A DNA stretch of 64,000 nt. Origin: Candidatus Acidulodesulfobacterium ferriphilum (GTDB lineage Bacteria > SZUA-79 > Acidulodesulfobacterales > Acidulodesulfobacteraceae). The notes beneath the pieces were generated by a model. It was not told the origin of the DNA and searched no databases. It saw only the letters and a list, made by a program, of their open reading frames with translations. The DNA lies in the NCBI GenBank assembly GCA_004195035.1, contig SGBD01000003.1, positions 124,001-188,000 of the forward strand. The letters are read 5' to 3'. Both the position numbers and the translations under genes were made by a program. Position 1 is the first letter of the stretch; each line of letters begins with the position of its first letter. Shown in pieces: positions 22,615 through 31,473 of this stretch.

Positions 22615-23385
22615 ATGTTTAACGAAAACCGAAGCGGAATTGGAAAATATTATATATATTCGATTTTATTTCATGCGGCTTTAATCGGTCTAATAATATA
22701 TTTAGGGATAAGGTTTAAACCGGAAATTGAGTCTATCGGCTCAAAGGTAGTTGTCAGCGTTGTGAGCAGCGTTCCTGGACCGCCTGCTTCTGTTAAAGCG
22801 ATATTAAAACCGCCTGTGCCAAAGATTAAAAGACAAATTATAAGCAAGCCCGCTCAGGCAAAAAAACCTGTGCAATTACCCGTTACTAAAAAGCCCTCAT
22901 CTATGGTTTACCCGAAAAAGGTTCTGCCGAAGTCCGTTCCCGTTAAAAGATATGTTAAGAGGCAAGCCCCTGTTCCTGCGGTTAATTCCAGTGTCTATAC
23001 AAATTTACATAATATGATAAGCCTTAATAACGCATATAGCAAGGTTCAGGAATCTTTGATCAGGGGAAATATCCATAACTTTCAGGGTTATGTCAATAAA
23101 ATAGTGTCGATTATTACATCTCATTTCGATATTTCTCTTTCTAAATATTTGCACTACAAGTCCGTGGTTGCCTTCCAAATATCCGCTTCGGGAAGGATTT
23201 ACGGCGTCAGGCTTGCCAAATCTTCAGGCAACGGCTATTTCGATTCTCAATCGATCGAAGCGGTAAAATTATCAAGCCCGCTGCCTTCGCCGCCCAAAGG
23301 GTTTATGAGCTTTATGAACTCTAAGAACGCAGGCGAGGGGGCTTTAATAGCCTTTAATCCGAGAGAGATTCTAAAAAATAAGTAA
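22615..23385 (+). CDS. TonB/TolA-like energy transducer
   Basis: The 256-residue protein has an N-terminal anchor (IYSILFHAALIGLIIYLGI), a Pro/Lys-rich periplasmic linker (about residues 58-120) and a C-terminal TonB-type domain (about 175-245: KSVVAFQISASGRIYGVRLA, SIEAVKLSSPLPSPP). In this operon it takes the TolA position, linking TolQR to the outer membrane side. The short Pro-rich linker is closer to TonB than to the long helical TolA of enterobacteria. Confidence 0.85.
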   Translation: MFNENRSGIGKYYIYSILFHAALIGLIIYLGIRFKPEIESIGSKVVVSVVSSVPGPPASVKAILKPPVPKIKRQIISKPAQAKKPVQLPVTKKPSSMVYPKKVLPKSVPVKRYVKRQAPVPAVNSSVYTNLHNMISLNNAYSKVQESLIRGNIHNFQGYVNKIVSIITSHFDISLSKYLHYKSVVAFQISASGRIYGVRLAKSSGNGYFDSQSIEAVKLSSPLPSPPKGFMSFMNSKNAGEGALIAFNPREILKNK

Positions 23386-23425
23386 TATTATAATAATATA
23401 TAAGGGAGGAATAAGGCGGGCAAAA

Positions 23426-24796
23426 ATGTTTAAATTTAAACCTAACGATTTTTATAGGTGTAAGGTTTTTTACACCATATTAACATCTTTTTCGATTTTA
23501 TTTACTTTATTTTTATTTCCGGTAAATTCGTACGCAAAGGTATATATAAATATTTATGCGGCAAGAATTAAAAAAATCAGGGTTGCCGTTCCTAACTTTA
23601 AAAATATTTCAAAGTACGGACAGCATCAAAGAATCGCAAAAAAAATTGCCCGCATAATCAGGCACGACCTTTCCGTTATCGGATATTTTCACATAGTAAA
23701 CCCGCTTTCGTATCTTGAAAACTCTAAATATGCCCCTGTAAGCGTTAAGAAAATAGATTTTACAAACTGGAGCGTGTTAAGCGCGCAATACTTGATTAAC
23801 GGCGAATATAAAACTGAAAACGGTATTATAAAAATTAAAGCTAATCTTATAAGCATCTATTCTCAAAAATTACTTTTTACCGAGAAATTAGAAGGACATG
23901 ATAAACAATACAGATATCTGGCAAATAAGTTTGCCGACGGTATATTGAAATTTTTAACCGGGATTAAGGGGCCGTTTACGACAAAAGTGTTTTTTGTCGG
24001 GGAACAGGACGGGGCAAAAAATATTTTTATGATGGATTTTGGCGGGCATAGGGTCAAAAGAATTACAGATAACCCGTCGATTAATATATTTCCGCATCCG
24101 TCTCCCGACGGCGGCAAGGCTGCCTATATTTCTTTTAAAGACGGTGATCCCGCCATTTTTATTAAAAATTTAAATACAGGCAGAACTGCAAGGTTTAATC
24201 TCCCTGGCCCTGCCGATTATGTCTCCTGGTCGCCTAAAGGAGATAATCTGGCTATAGCGCTCACCCCGGATCATTACAATACCGAGATATATACTATTAA
24301 TATAAATGGAGGGAATCTTAAGCAGTTGACCGACATAGGCGGCATTAACACATCTCCGTCGTTTTCCCCCGGCGGAAATAGAATTGCCTTCGTGTCAAAC
24401 AGGGGAGGAAGCCCGCAAATTTATGTAATGAATTCCGACGGAAGTAATCAGCATAGAATTACTTATAATAATAGCTATTATAATACGAGCCCCGCATGGT
24501 CCCCTAACGGGAAAAAGATAGCTTTTGCCTCATTCGTAAACGGCGCGCTTCAAGTGTGTATTATGAATGCGGACGGAACGGATGAAAGACAGATTACCGA
24601 TACGCCGTATAGCGCCCAGCATCCCGCATGGACAAGGGATTCGAGGATAATTACTTTTGATACCGAAATTGCAGGAAGACAGGAATTATTTATGATAGAT
24701 GTAAATGAAAGCGGCATGATAAGGCTGATGCCCCGCCTATTTCCCGAAATGCAAAATTATTATAGTCCCGAGTGGACATTAAAATCATCTTATTGA
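23426..24796 (+). CDS. tolB: TolB periplasmic beta-propeller protein
   Basis: The 456-residue protein has an N-terminal signal anchor (about 12-38), a TolB N-terminal domain (IRVAVPNFKNIS, YLINGEYKTENG) and a six-bladed propeller (about 190-450). The PD40-type repeats include SPDGGKAAYISF, SPGGNRIAFVSNRGG and SPNGKKIAFASF. TolB normally binds Pal. No pal gene follows here; the next gene is the CpoB-like lipoprotein. Confidence 0.93.
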   Translation: MFKFKPNDFYRCKVFYTILTSFSILFTLFLFPVNSYAKVYINIYAARIKKIRVAVPNFKNISKYGQHQRIAKKIARIIRHDLSVIGYFHIVNPLSYLENSKYAPVSVKKIDFTNWSVLSAQYLINGEYKTENGIIKIKANLISIYSQKLLFTEKLEGHDKQYRYLANKFADGILKFLTGIKGPFTTKVFFVGEQDGAKNIFMMDFGGHRVKRITDNPSINIFPHPSPDGGKAAYISFKDGDPAIFIKNLNTGRTARFNLPGPADYVSWSPKGDNLAIALTPDHYNTEIYTININGGNLKQLTDIGGINTSPSFSPGGNRIAFVSNRGGSPQIYVMNSDGSNQHRITYNNSYYNTSPAWSPNGKKIAFASFVNGALQVCIMNADGTDERQITDTPYSAQHPAWTRDSRIITFDTEIAGRQELFMIDVNESGMIRLMPRLFPEMQNYYSPEWTLKSSY

Positions 24797-24882
24797 CCTT
24801 ATTCTCAAAATTATTGAAAAATATTGCTTTATATGATAAATTCAATGTAATATTTATAATTATAATACGAGGGCATTACATT

Positions 24883-25686
24883 ATGAAAAATAAAAAATAT
24901 TTTAGAGTTTTTCTTCTGCTTTTTGTTTTTTTATTTTTTACGGCGGCTTTTTTATCGGGATGCGCCGAGATGGAACCTGATACCATACACAATTTAAAGG
25001 TTCAGGTTAAGAAATTAAATAAAAAGACCGGCAAATTATCCCAAAGCAATACTTATTTAGAGCAAAAGCTTCATGACATTCAGGTAAATATAGCAAATCA
25101 AGGGGTAAAAATAGCTGATATAAATTCTAAACTAAGGGATATTTATGGAAAATATGAAGTAGAATCCCACAATCTCCATATGCTTCAAAAAAGGTTTAGA
25201 GATTATCGCTTAATTGTTAATAAAGAACTTATTACATTGCTTAAGCATGCTCAAATTAAACCTCCGGTAGAAAAAATCGCTCCGCCCAAAAAGGCGGTTA
25301 TCAGTGTAAGCCCCAAGCTTATGGAGTTTAATAAGGGTATGGATTTATATAAAAAGAAAGATTACGCTAACGCCGTTTTAGCTTTCAATAAATTTATAAG
25401 TAAATATCCGCAGTCAAAAGACATCCCTGATGCCGTATTTTATAAAGCTGTATCAAACTTCAATCTTAAAAAATATCCCGTATCCATATTGGAGTTCCAT
25501 AAATTTTCCGAAGTTTATCCAAAAAATTCCCATGTTCCTATGGCTATATATTTACAGGGAATGGGGTTTTTAAAGCTTTCCGATAAGTCCGACGCGTCGA
25601 TTTTATTTCAACAGGTTGTCTCAAAATATCCGGATGCGGAGGCTTCAAAACTTTCGGCGGCAGAGCTTAAAAAACTTTCGAAATAA
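24883..25686 (+). CDS. cpoB: CpoB/YbgF-like protein with lipobox and TPRs
   Basis: The 267-residue protein has a lipoprotein signal with lipobox LSGC (Cys27). A coiled coil (about 35-120) and a C-terminal TPR-type domain (about 150-260: GMDLYKKKDYANAVLAFNKF, YPDAEASKL) follow. I chose the ATG at 24883, since the longer frame upstream overlaps tolB and lacks a signal. CpoB in E. coli is soluble; lipidation here, together with the missing pal, may mean this protein also provides an outer-membrane anchor. It coordinates the Tol system with cell-wall synthesis. Confidence 0.85.
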   Translation: MKNKKYFRVFLLLFVFLFFTAAFLSGCAEMEPDTIHNLKVQVKKLNKKTGKLSQSNTYLEQKLHDIQVNIANQGVKIADINSKLRDIYGKYEVESHNLHMLQKRFRDYRLIVNKELITLLKHAQIKPPVEKIAPPKKAVISVSPKLMEFNKGMDLYKKKDYANAVLAFNKFISKYPQSKDIPDAVFYKAVSNFNLKKYPVSILEFHKFSEVYPKNSHVPMAIYLQGMGFLKLSDKSDASILFQQVVSKYPDAEASKLSAAELKKLSK

Positions 25687-25690
25687 AAGT

Positions 25691-26734
25691 ATGGGCTATT
25701 CCGAAAATATCATTAATCTGGCATTTGAGTCAAGTTGCGACGATTTTTCCTGCGCCGTGCTTTTAAAAGATAATAAAGGCATAAAAATTCTTTCTAATAT
25801 AACATATTCGCAGGATTTTGTGCATGATATTTACGGAGGCGTCGTTCCCGAACTTGCTTCAAGGAATCATATAAAAGCATCTTTACCCGCCCTGTCGTTT
25901 GCTTTGTCAAAAGCCGCCATCGCACTAAAAGATGTCGGCTTAGTATCCGCTACGGCCGGACCGGGGCTTATCGGCTCCTTATTAATAGGACTTATGGAGG
26001 CAAAAACTATATCGTATGCGCTAAATATTCCGTTAGTAAAAATAAATCATATCGAAGGACACATATTCAGCCCCTTTTTGGAAAATAAAGAGGAGTTTCC
26101 CTTTATTGCATTGGTTATTTCAGGAGGACACACCCATATATATTTGGTAAAATCCCACAGCGATATAAAACTTATCGGAAAGACAAGGGATGACGCCTGT
26201 GGAGAACTGTTTGACAAGGTTTCTAATTACCTTGGCTTTGGTTATCCGGGCGGCAGGATTATAGACGAGCTTGCCGAAAAGGGTAATAAGAACGAATTTA
26301 AATTTACCCTTCCGATGGCGCATAGCCGTAATCTGGATATGAGCTTTAGCGGACTTAAGACAGCCGTTATTACATTGATAGATAAACTGGGGGGGCGGGG
26401 CAAGATTAAAGAAAAAATAGTTTTTGATATTTTTGCTTCTACAAGAGAAGCGGTAGCCAGGATTCTTTATAAAAAGACCTTAGATGCGTGTAATATTTAC
26501 GGAATAAATACGGTAGCGGTTTCCGGCGGGGTTTCTGCTAATTCAAGGATAAGGTCTCTTTTTGGGGAACCCGCGAAAAATCCTTGTTTTAAAGTAATTT
26601 TTCCTTCTATTTCGCTTTCGACCGACAATGCCGCAATGATCGGTTACGCCGGTTTTTTTAAACCCCCGGTAGATCCCCTTAAAAATAAGGAAGAATTCTT
26701 AAATATTAACGCCGATTCCTCATGGGAGTTGTAA
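25691..26734 (+). CDS. tsaD: tRNA N6-threonylcarbamoyladenosine synthase subunit TsaD
   Basis: The 347-residue protein has the ASKHA fold and metal-binding HIEGH (His120, His124), SGGHTHIYLV, a DDACGELFDKV segment and the nucleotide loop VSGGVSANSRIR. It installs t6A37 in tRNAs reading ANN codons, including the tRNA-Lys of this window. The start at 25691 follows the cpoB stop by 4 bp; a longer frame overlapping cpoB is not credible. Confidence 0.96.
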   Translation: MGYSENIINLAFESSCDDFSCAVLLKDNKGIKILSNITYSQDFVHDIYGGVVPELASRNHIKASLPALSFALSKAAIALKDVGLVSATAGPGLIGSLLIGLMEAKTISYALNIPLVKINHIEGHIFSPFLENKEEFPFIALVISGGHTHIYLVKSHSDIKLIGKTRDDACGELFDKVSNYLGFGYPGGRIIDELAEKGNKNEFKFTLPMAHSRNLDMSFSGLKTAVITLIDKLGGRGKIKEKIVFDIFASTREAVARILYKKTLDACNIYGINTVAVSGGVSANSRIRSLFGEPAKNPCFKVIFPSISLSTDNAAMIGYAGFFKPPVDPLKNKEEFLNINADSSWEL

Positions 26735-26740
26735 ATTATA

Positions 26741-27610
26741 ATGGAAAATTTACTTAGAAGCCGAAAAGTAATTTATGGGCAAAATTTTTTAATAAATAAG
26801 GAAACAGCCCGCAATATTATAGATTCATGCAATTTTTCTTTTAACGACAATGTTCTTGAAATAGGTCCAGGAGAAGGGATATTGACCGAATTTATTATAG
26901 GAAATACAAAAACATACACTATAATCGAAATAGACCCCTTTTATTATAATTTTATTAAAGGAAAATTTAATTTAAATAAATTTAGCGGAATCAATATCGT
27001 CAACGAAGATGCCCTTAAATTTGATTATACGGGATTAAGCCGCAATCTTTCCTCCAAAATAAGGGTTGTGTCAAATCTGCCTTACGAAATCTCAAGCCCT
27101 ATCATAGAAAAATTTATAAGAGAAAAGGATGCTTTTTCGGATTTAACGCTCATGTTTCAAAAGGAGTTTGCACAGAGGCTTTATGCAAAAGAAAATGATT
27201 CGGAAAGAGGGGCTTTAAGCATTATTGCCGATATAAATTTTGAAATTATCAAACTTTTAGAGGTGGACAAATCAAATTTTAATCCCGTGCCAAAGGTTGA
27301 TTCGACGGTATTAAGGATAATCCCAAAATATCATACGGATGATAATTATATTTGGGCGGTAAATTCCCCATTCTTTAGTTATTTTGTGCATCAAATTTTT
27401 AAGCTGAGAAGAAAAAAACTTAAAAACTCTATACATGCGTCGTTTTTTGGGGTGCCTCCCGACATAAAGATGAAAATATTTGCGGAATTAAACATCGATT
27501 TAAATAAAAGGCCGCAGGAATTAACGACAACCGAGTTTATAAAAGCGGCAAAAAAATACGACGACTATTTGAAAATTGCAGAAAAACGGTATAATAATAT
27601 TAACGGTTAA
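26741..27610 (+). CDS. rsmA: 16S rRNA dimethyladenosine transferase RsmA (KsgA)
   Basis: The 289-residue methyltransferase has GQNFLIN at the start, the SAM-binding VLEIGPGEGILTE (residues 38-50) and the catalytic NLPY at 112-115. The C-terminal domain includes VDSTVLRIIP and LRRKKLKNSI. It dimethylates two adjacent adenines in helix 45 of 16S rRNA. The gene lies 6 bp after tsaD. Confidence 0.96.
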   Translation: MENLLRSRKVIYGQNFLINKETARNIIDSCNFSFNDNVLEIGPGEGILTEFIIGNTKTYTIIEIDPFYYNFIKGKFNLNKFSGINIVNEDALKFDYTGLSRNLSSKIRVVSNLPYEISSPIIEKFIREKDAFSDLTLMFQKEFAQRLYAKENDSERGALSIIADINFEIIKLLEVDKSNFNPVPKVDSTVLRIIPKYHTDDNYIWAVNSPFFSYFVHQIFKLRRKKLKNSIHASFFGVPPDIKMKIFAELNIDLNKRPQELTTTEFIKAAKKYDDYLKIAEKRYNNING

Positions 27611-27635
27611 CAGTTAAGTCAGACAGGGTAAATTT

Positions 27636-29117
27636 ATGAAAAAGGTAGTTATTGCCCTTGATTTGGGTACTACGGGCAACAGAGCTATAGCTTTTAACAA
27701 AGATGCCGTCATTACCGCCAGTTCTTATTATGAATTTCCGCAAATTTATCCCAAGCCTGCATGGGCTGAACAAAATCCGTACGATATTCTAAATTCCGCC
27801 GTAAAAGCCCTTAAGGAAACTATTGAAAAATGTAATTCGTATGAGATAACCTCCGTTTGCATTACAAACCAGAGAGAAACCGTCATATTGTGGAATAAAA
27901 GAACAGGGAAACCTGTTTATAATGCCATAGTCTGGCAATGCAGACGGACTGCAAAGTATTGCGAGGATTTAAGGGAATTTAGCCGTGGTATAAAAGAAAA
28001 AACAGGTTTATTTTTAGATCCGTATTTTTCTGCAACCAAAATCAGGTGGATAATGGATAATGTTAAAGGCGTTAAAAGTTTAACGGACAGAGGGGAAATA
28101 GCCTTTGGAACGGTCGATAGCTGGATTTTGTGGAATTTAACGGGCGGGAAAGTCCACGCTACGGACGCTTCAAATGCTTCGCGGACGCTTTTATATAACA
28201 TTAACACATTAAAATACGATGAAGAACTTCTTGAAATATTTAATATTCCCTGGTCGGTTCTTCCGGAGGTGGGCGACAGCAACCGCAATTTCGGCTGCAC
28301 GGATAAGTCTGCGGCAGGCAAATCCATTCCCATAATCGGAATTTTGGGCGATCAGCAGGCTTCCCTGTTTGCCCACGGCGGCTTTGAAACGGGCATAATA
28401 AAAAATACATACGGAACGGGGCTTTTTGCGATGATAGAAACCGGCAATAAAATTTATAACTCTAAGAAATTGATTTCGACGATTGCATGGAAATTGGACA
28501 GCCTCCCGTATTACGCTCTGGAAGGAAGCATTTTTACCGGCGGCGAGATTATACGCTATATTAAAGACAATTTTAACTTTATAAATTCGGCAGGGGAATC
28601 TTCCGATGCGGCTAACGGCATAGATTCCAACGGCGGCGTATATTTTGTTCCGGCGTTAACCGGTCTTGGCGCGCCGTTTTGGGACCCGTGCGCAAGAGGG
28701 CTGATTATCGGCCTTACAGGCGCCGCCTCCAAAAACCATATTATCAGGGCGGCATTAGAATCGTTAGCTTATCAAACAAAAGATGTTATTTTGGAATTTA
28801 AAAATTCGTTAAAAAAAGATTTGAACTTATCAAAATATAAATTAAGGGTCGATGGAAAAGCAAGCGAAAACGAGTTTTTAATGCAGTTTCAGTCCGATAT
28901 TTTAAATATGACCGTCGAAAAAACGGTTTTTACGGAGATGACGGCCTTTGGAGCCGCTGGGCTTAGCGCAATAACCACCGGCTTTTGGACAATCGACGAA
29001 TTTTATAATCTTAAAAAAATAGAGCGTGTTTATAATCCGCAAATGGACGATAAAACAAGAAACGGTTATTATGACAGGTGGAAAAGGGCAGTGTCAAAAT
29101 CTTTGAAATGGGCATAG
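27636..29117 (+). CDS. glpK: Glycerol kinase (FGGY family)
   Basis: The 493-residue protein has the phosphate loop DLGTTGNRAIAF, the substrate segment NQRETVILWNKRTGKPVYNA and WQCRRTA, and GDQQASLFAHGGFETG plus KNTYGTGLFAMI typical of GlpK. The first loop is GTTGNR where most GlpK proteins have GTTSSR, a mild change. It forms glycerol-3-phosphate for lipid synthesis or catabolism. No glpF or glpD is nearby. A related FGGY sugar kinase is less likely. Confidence 0.88.
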   Translation: MKKVVIALDLGTTGNRAIAFNKDAVITASSYYEFPQIYPKPAWAEQNPYDILNSAVKALKETIEKCNSYEITSVCITNQRETVILWNKRTGKPVYNAIVWQCRRTAKYCEDLREFSRGIKEKTGLFLDPYFSATKIRWIMDNVKGVKSLTDRGEIAFGTVDSWILWNLTGGKVHATDASNASRTLLYNINTLKYDEELLEIFNIPWSVLPEVGDSNRNFGCTDKSAAGKSIPIIGILGDQQASLFAHGGFETGIIKNTYGTGLFAMIETGNKIYNSKKLISTIAWKLDSLPYYALEGSIFTGGEIIRYIKDNFNFINSAGESSDAANGIDSNGGVYFVPALTGLGAPFWDPCARGLIIGLTGAASKNHIIRAALESLAYQTKDVILEFKNSLKKDLNLSKYKLRVDGKASENEFLMQFQSDILNMTVEKTVFTEMTAFGAAGLSAITTGFWTIDEFYNLKKIERVYNPQMDDKTRNGYYDRWKRAVSKSLKWA

Positions 29118-29213
29118 TAATGGATTAAAGTTAGACAAGCAGTGTTCAATGTGATATAATTTAGTCTAAGTTTAAGGATGTCCAATTAAAAATAAGTTAA
29201 ATAAGGGGGTAAA

Positions 29214-29573
29214 ATGCGTAAAATTACTATCTTAACTTTAATTTTAATATTATCCTTGGTTGTATTTTCAAAAGATTCTTGGGCAGCCAAAATGTCAGGC
29301 CAGGCCAATGTCCATAGCGCTAAATTTCAATATGAAAAAGGCCTTGGCGCAATGAAAGGGGGTTATTACTATACTGCGGTTCAACATTTTCAAAAGGCTA
29401 TTCTTGTAAAACCGCATTTCGCATTAGCCTGGGCGCAGATGGGGGTGGCTTTATATAAACTTGGGTTTCCGTCTCTGGGCATAGTCAGTCTTCAAAAGGG
29501 GTTAAAATATAATCCAAATATCAAATGGGCAAAAATTAAATTAAAAGAATACCTTGCCTCTCCAAAAAGATAA
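29214..29573 (+). CDS. Small exported TPR protein
   Basis: The 119-residue protein has a signal peptide (KITILTLILILSLVVFSKDS, cleavage near WAA) and two TPR units (KFQYEKGLGAMKGGYYYTAV, FALAWAQMGVALYKLG). It probably acts as a periplasmic adaptor. AAGGGGG precedes the ATG. It ends 4 bp before the nucleotidyltransferase gene, with which it may be co-transcribed. Confidence 0.65.
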   Translation: MRKITILTLILILSLVVFSKDSWAAKMSGQANVHSAKFQYEKGLGAMKGGYYYTAVQHFQKAILVKPHFALAWAQMGVALYKLGFPSLGIVSLQKGLKYNPNIKWAKIKLKEYLASPKR

Positions 29574-29577
29574 CTAA

Positions 29578-30504
29578 ATGATTTTTGATAAAGTTGAAGC
29601 CGGGGGTAAACCCGCAGGTTCTTACAGGGGTTTTGGCAAATTTGCAAAGTCATCCATATTTAAAAACATTATCAAAGAAAAGGCTTTGAGTCTTAATATC
29701 GCTTTTGTCTGCTTTTACGGATCAAGAAATTATAACCTTGAAACAGACAAAAGCGATTATGATTTTTTTATTGTCTATTATCCCGCCTTTGATAATTTCT
29801 ACGCCAATAGATTTGAAAGATTTTCGGTTATAGAAAAGGAGTACGACTATTTTATAACCCCGATCCATGAATACTTTAACCATGCAATGAAGGGTAATAT
29901 AAAGTTTATAGAACCTATCATATGCGGGACGGTTTTTGAGATAAAGAATTTTAAAGCCGTAAAGGTCAGAGATGACGGCAAAGCTCCCGGACGATTCCGT
30001 CCCCGTGAAGTTCCTTCGGGACTTTCCGGATTATTAGAAAAAGTAAGAAAATTTATTTTGATTAATTATAAAAAAAATTTTAATGCTATGATGGGAATAG
30101 TAAATAACAAAAAACTAAATATCGTTAAAGGATTGTACACATCAAGCACATTAAAATACAAAGAGACTCACGGGTATGACATTAAAGAGGCAATAAATTC
30201 TTTAAGGATACTTTGCTTACTTGAAAATTATATTAAAAGCGGACAGTTCTCTTTCAGGGTTAAAGGAAACCCTGTTTATAAAGAGTTTGAAGATTATATG
30301 CTTAAAATAAACGAGGGGATTATCTCGAAAGAGATTTATTTAGAAATAGTAGGTAAAAAAGTAAACGATGTTTTAAAATTAAAAAATAACTTAGATATAT
30401 TATATGAAGAGCAAAAACAGGCTGTCATAGAAGCCGAAGAAGAAATTAAAGATTGCGTTAAGAAACTTTGCAGAGATTATATCTGTTTTGCAAAACAGAT
30501 ATAA
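29578..30504 (+). CDS. Nucleotidyltransferase (pol-beta superfamily, COG3541-like) with a palindromic insert
   Basis: The 308-residue protein has the nucleotidyltransferase signature FYGSRNYNLETDKSDYDFFI (Gly48-Ser49, Asp60, Asp62), followed by a helical region, as in COG3541/YcgL-type proteins of unknown substrate. Residues 132-150 or so (DDGKAPGRFRPREVPSGLSG) look foreign: the DNA there contains the hairpin AAGTTCC / GGGACTT (30008-30024) and resembles the repeat before glgA. This suggests an in-frame palindromic element. The N-terminal 35 residues are also atypical. Confidence 0.65.
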   Translation: MIFDKVEAGGKPAGSYRGFGKFAKSSIFKNIIKEKALSLNIAFVCFYGSRNYNLETDKSDYDFFIVYYPAFDNFYANRFERFSVIEKEYDYFITPIHEYFNHAMKGNIKFIEPIICGTVFEIKNFKAVKVRDDGKAPGRFRPREVPSGLSGLLEKVRKFILINYKKNFNAMMGIVNNKKLNIVKGLYTSSTLKYKETHGYDIKEAINSLRILCLLENYIKSGQFSFRVKGNPVYKEFEDYMLKINEGIISKEIYLEIVGKKVNDVLKLKNNLDILYEEQKQAVIEAEEEIKDCVKKLCRDYICFAKQI

Positions 30505-30525
30505 TATGTTATATAATTATTAATT

Positions 30526-30990
30526 ATGGGTGTTTTAGCAAAAATATTTTTTTCTATTTTAATTTATCTGTTTGTCGAGATTTATGTCTTTGTGGAGGCT
30601 TCTATCCTGATAGGCTTTTTTCCCGCCGCTATTTTGCTAATTTCCTTTAGCATAATAGGGTATATGATTACAAAAAGAATAAAAGGCATCTCTTTTCAAA
30701 AAGCGGCGGCGGATTACGCAAACGGCGAATCCCCGTCTAAAAATTTAGTTAAGACGGCAGGTTTTTTTATAGCGGGCGTGCTGTTTCTTATGCCCGGGTT
30801 TATTACCGATTTTATTGCAATACTTTTTTTAATCCCATTTTTAAACTATTATTTAATGTATTTAATTTTTAGATATTTTAAAAATAAATTTAATGGTTCC
30901 TATGTCTATCAAAGTCAAAACGGGGGCGGTGATTTTAATGGCGGCGCTTTCACATTTATTTCGCTGCCTTTTAAAAAGAACGGAAAATAA
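30526..30990 (+). CDS. fxsA: FxsA-family membrane protein
   Basis: The 154-residue protein matches FxsA: helices ILIYLFVEIYVFVEASILIG and AAILLISFSIIGYMITKR, a short cytoplasmic loop, then FFIAGVLFLMPGFITDFIAI with the conserved PGFITD motif. FxsA members are inner-membrane proteins linked to phage exclusion in E. coli; the general role is unknown. It lies 3 bp before panD. Confidence 0.88.
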   Translation: MGVLAKIFFSILIYLFVEIYVFVEASILIGFFPAAILLISFSIIGYMITKRIKGISFQKAAADYANGESPSKNLVKTAGFFIAGVLFLMPGFITDFIAILFLIPFLNYYLMYLIFRYFKNKFNGSYVYQSQNGGGDFNGGAFTFISLPFKKNGK

Positions 30991-30993
30991 TAT

Positions 30994-31353
30994 ATGTATA
31001 AAATTTTACTAAAATCAAAAATTCACAGGGTTAAGATAACCGATGCCAATCTTGAATACGAGGGCTCTATTTCCATAGATGAGGAACTTATGGATAAAGC
31101 CAATATTTTGCCGTATGAGAAAGTTAATATTTGGGATATAAACAACGGCAAAAGGTTCGAGACATACGCGATCCCCGCTACGAAACACTCGGGGGATATT
31201 GTCGTTAACGGGGCCGCTTCAAGAATGGTTCAGGTAAACGACATTATAATTATTGCAACCTTCGGGCTTTATGACGAAAAAGAGCTAAACGGATTTAAAC
31301 CCACGCTGGTTTATGTTGACGGGAAGAATCACATAAGCGATGTGGTTAAATAA
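30994..31353 (+). CDS. panD: Aspartate 1-decarboxylase (pyruvoyl enzyme precursor)
   Basis: The 119-residue proenzyme has the self-cleavage site EYEGSISID (Gly24-Ser25) and the conserved VNGAASR segment. It makes beta-alanine for pantothenate, complementing PanC encoded 1.5 kb downstream; panB is not in the window. The length is normal for the family. Confidence 0.96.
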   Translation: MYKILLKSKIHRVKITDANLEYEGSISIDEELMDKANILPYEKVNIWDINNGKRFETYAIPATKHSGDIVVNGAASRMVQVNDIIIIATFGLYDEKELNGFKPTLVYVDGKNHISDVVK

Positions 31354-31473
31354 TTTCGTATATTTATAGTATTTATCATTCGTCATTTCGCAGGACGCGG
31401 GAAGGGCGAACGGATTTTTGCCACAAATGCCTGAGCGGCACGGATTTGCGCCTATGGCCCGAACGAGACGTAA

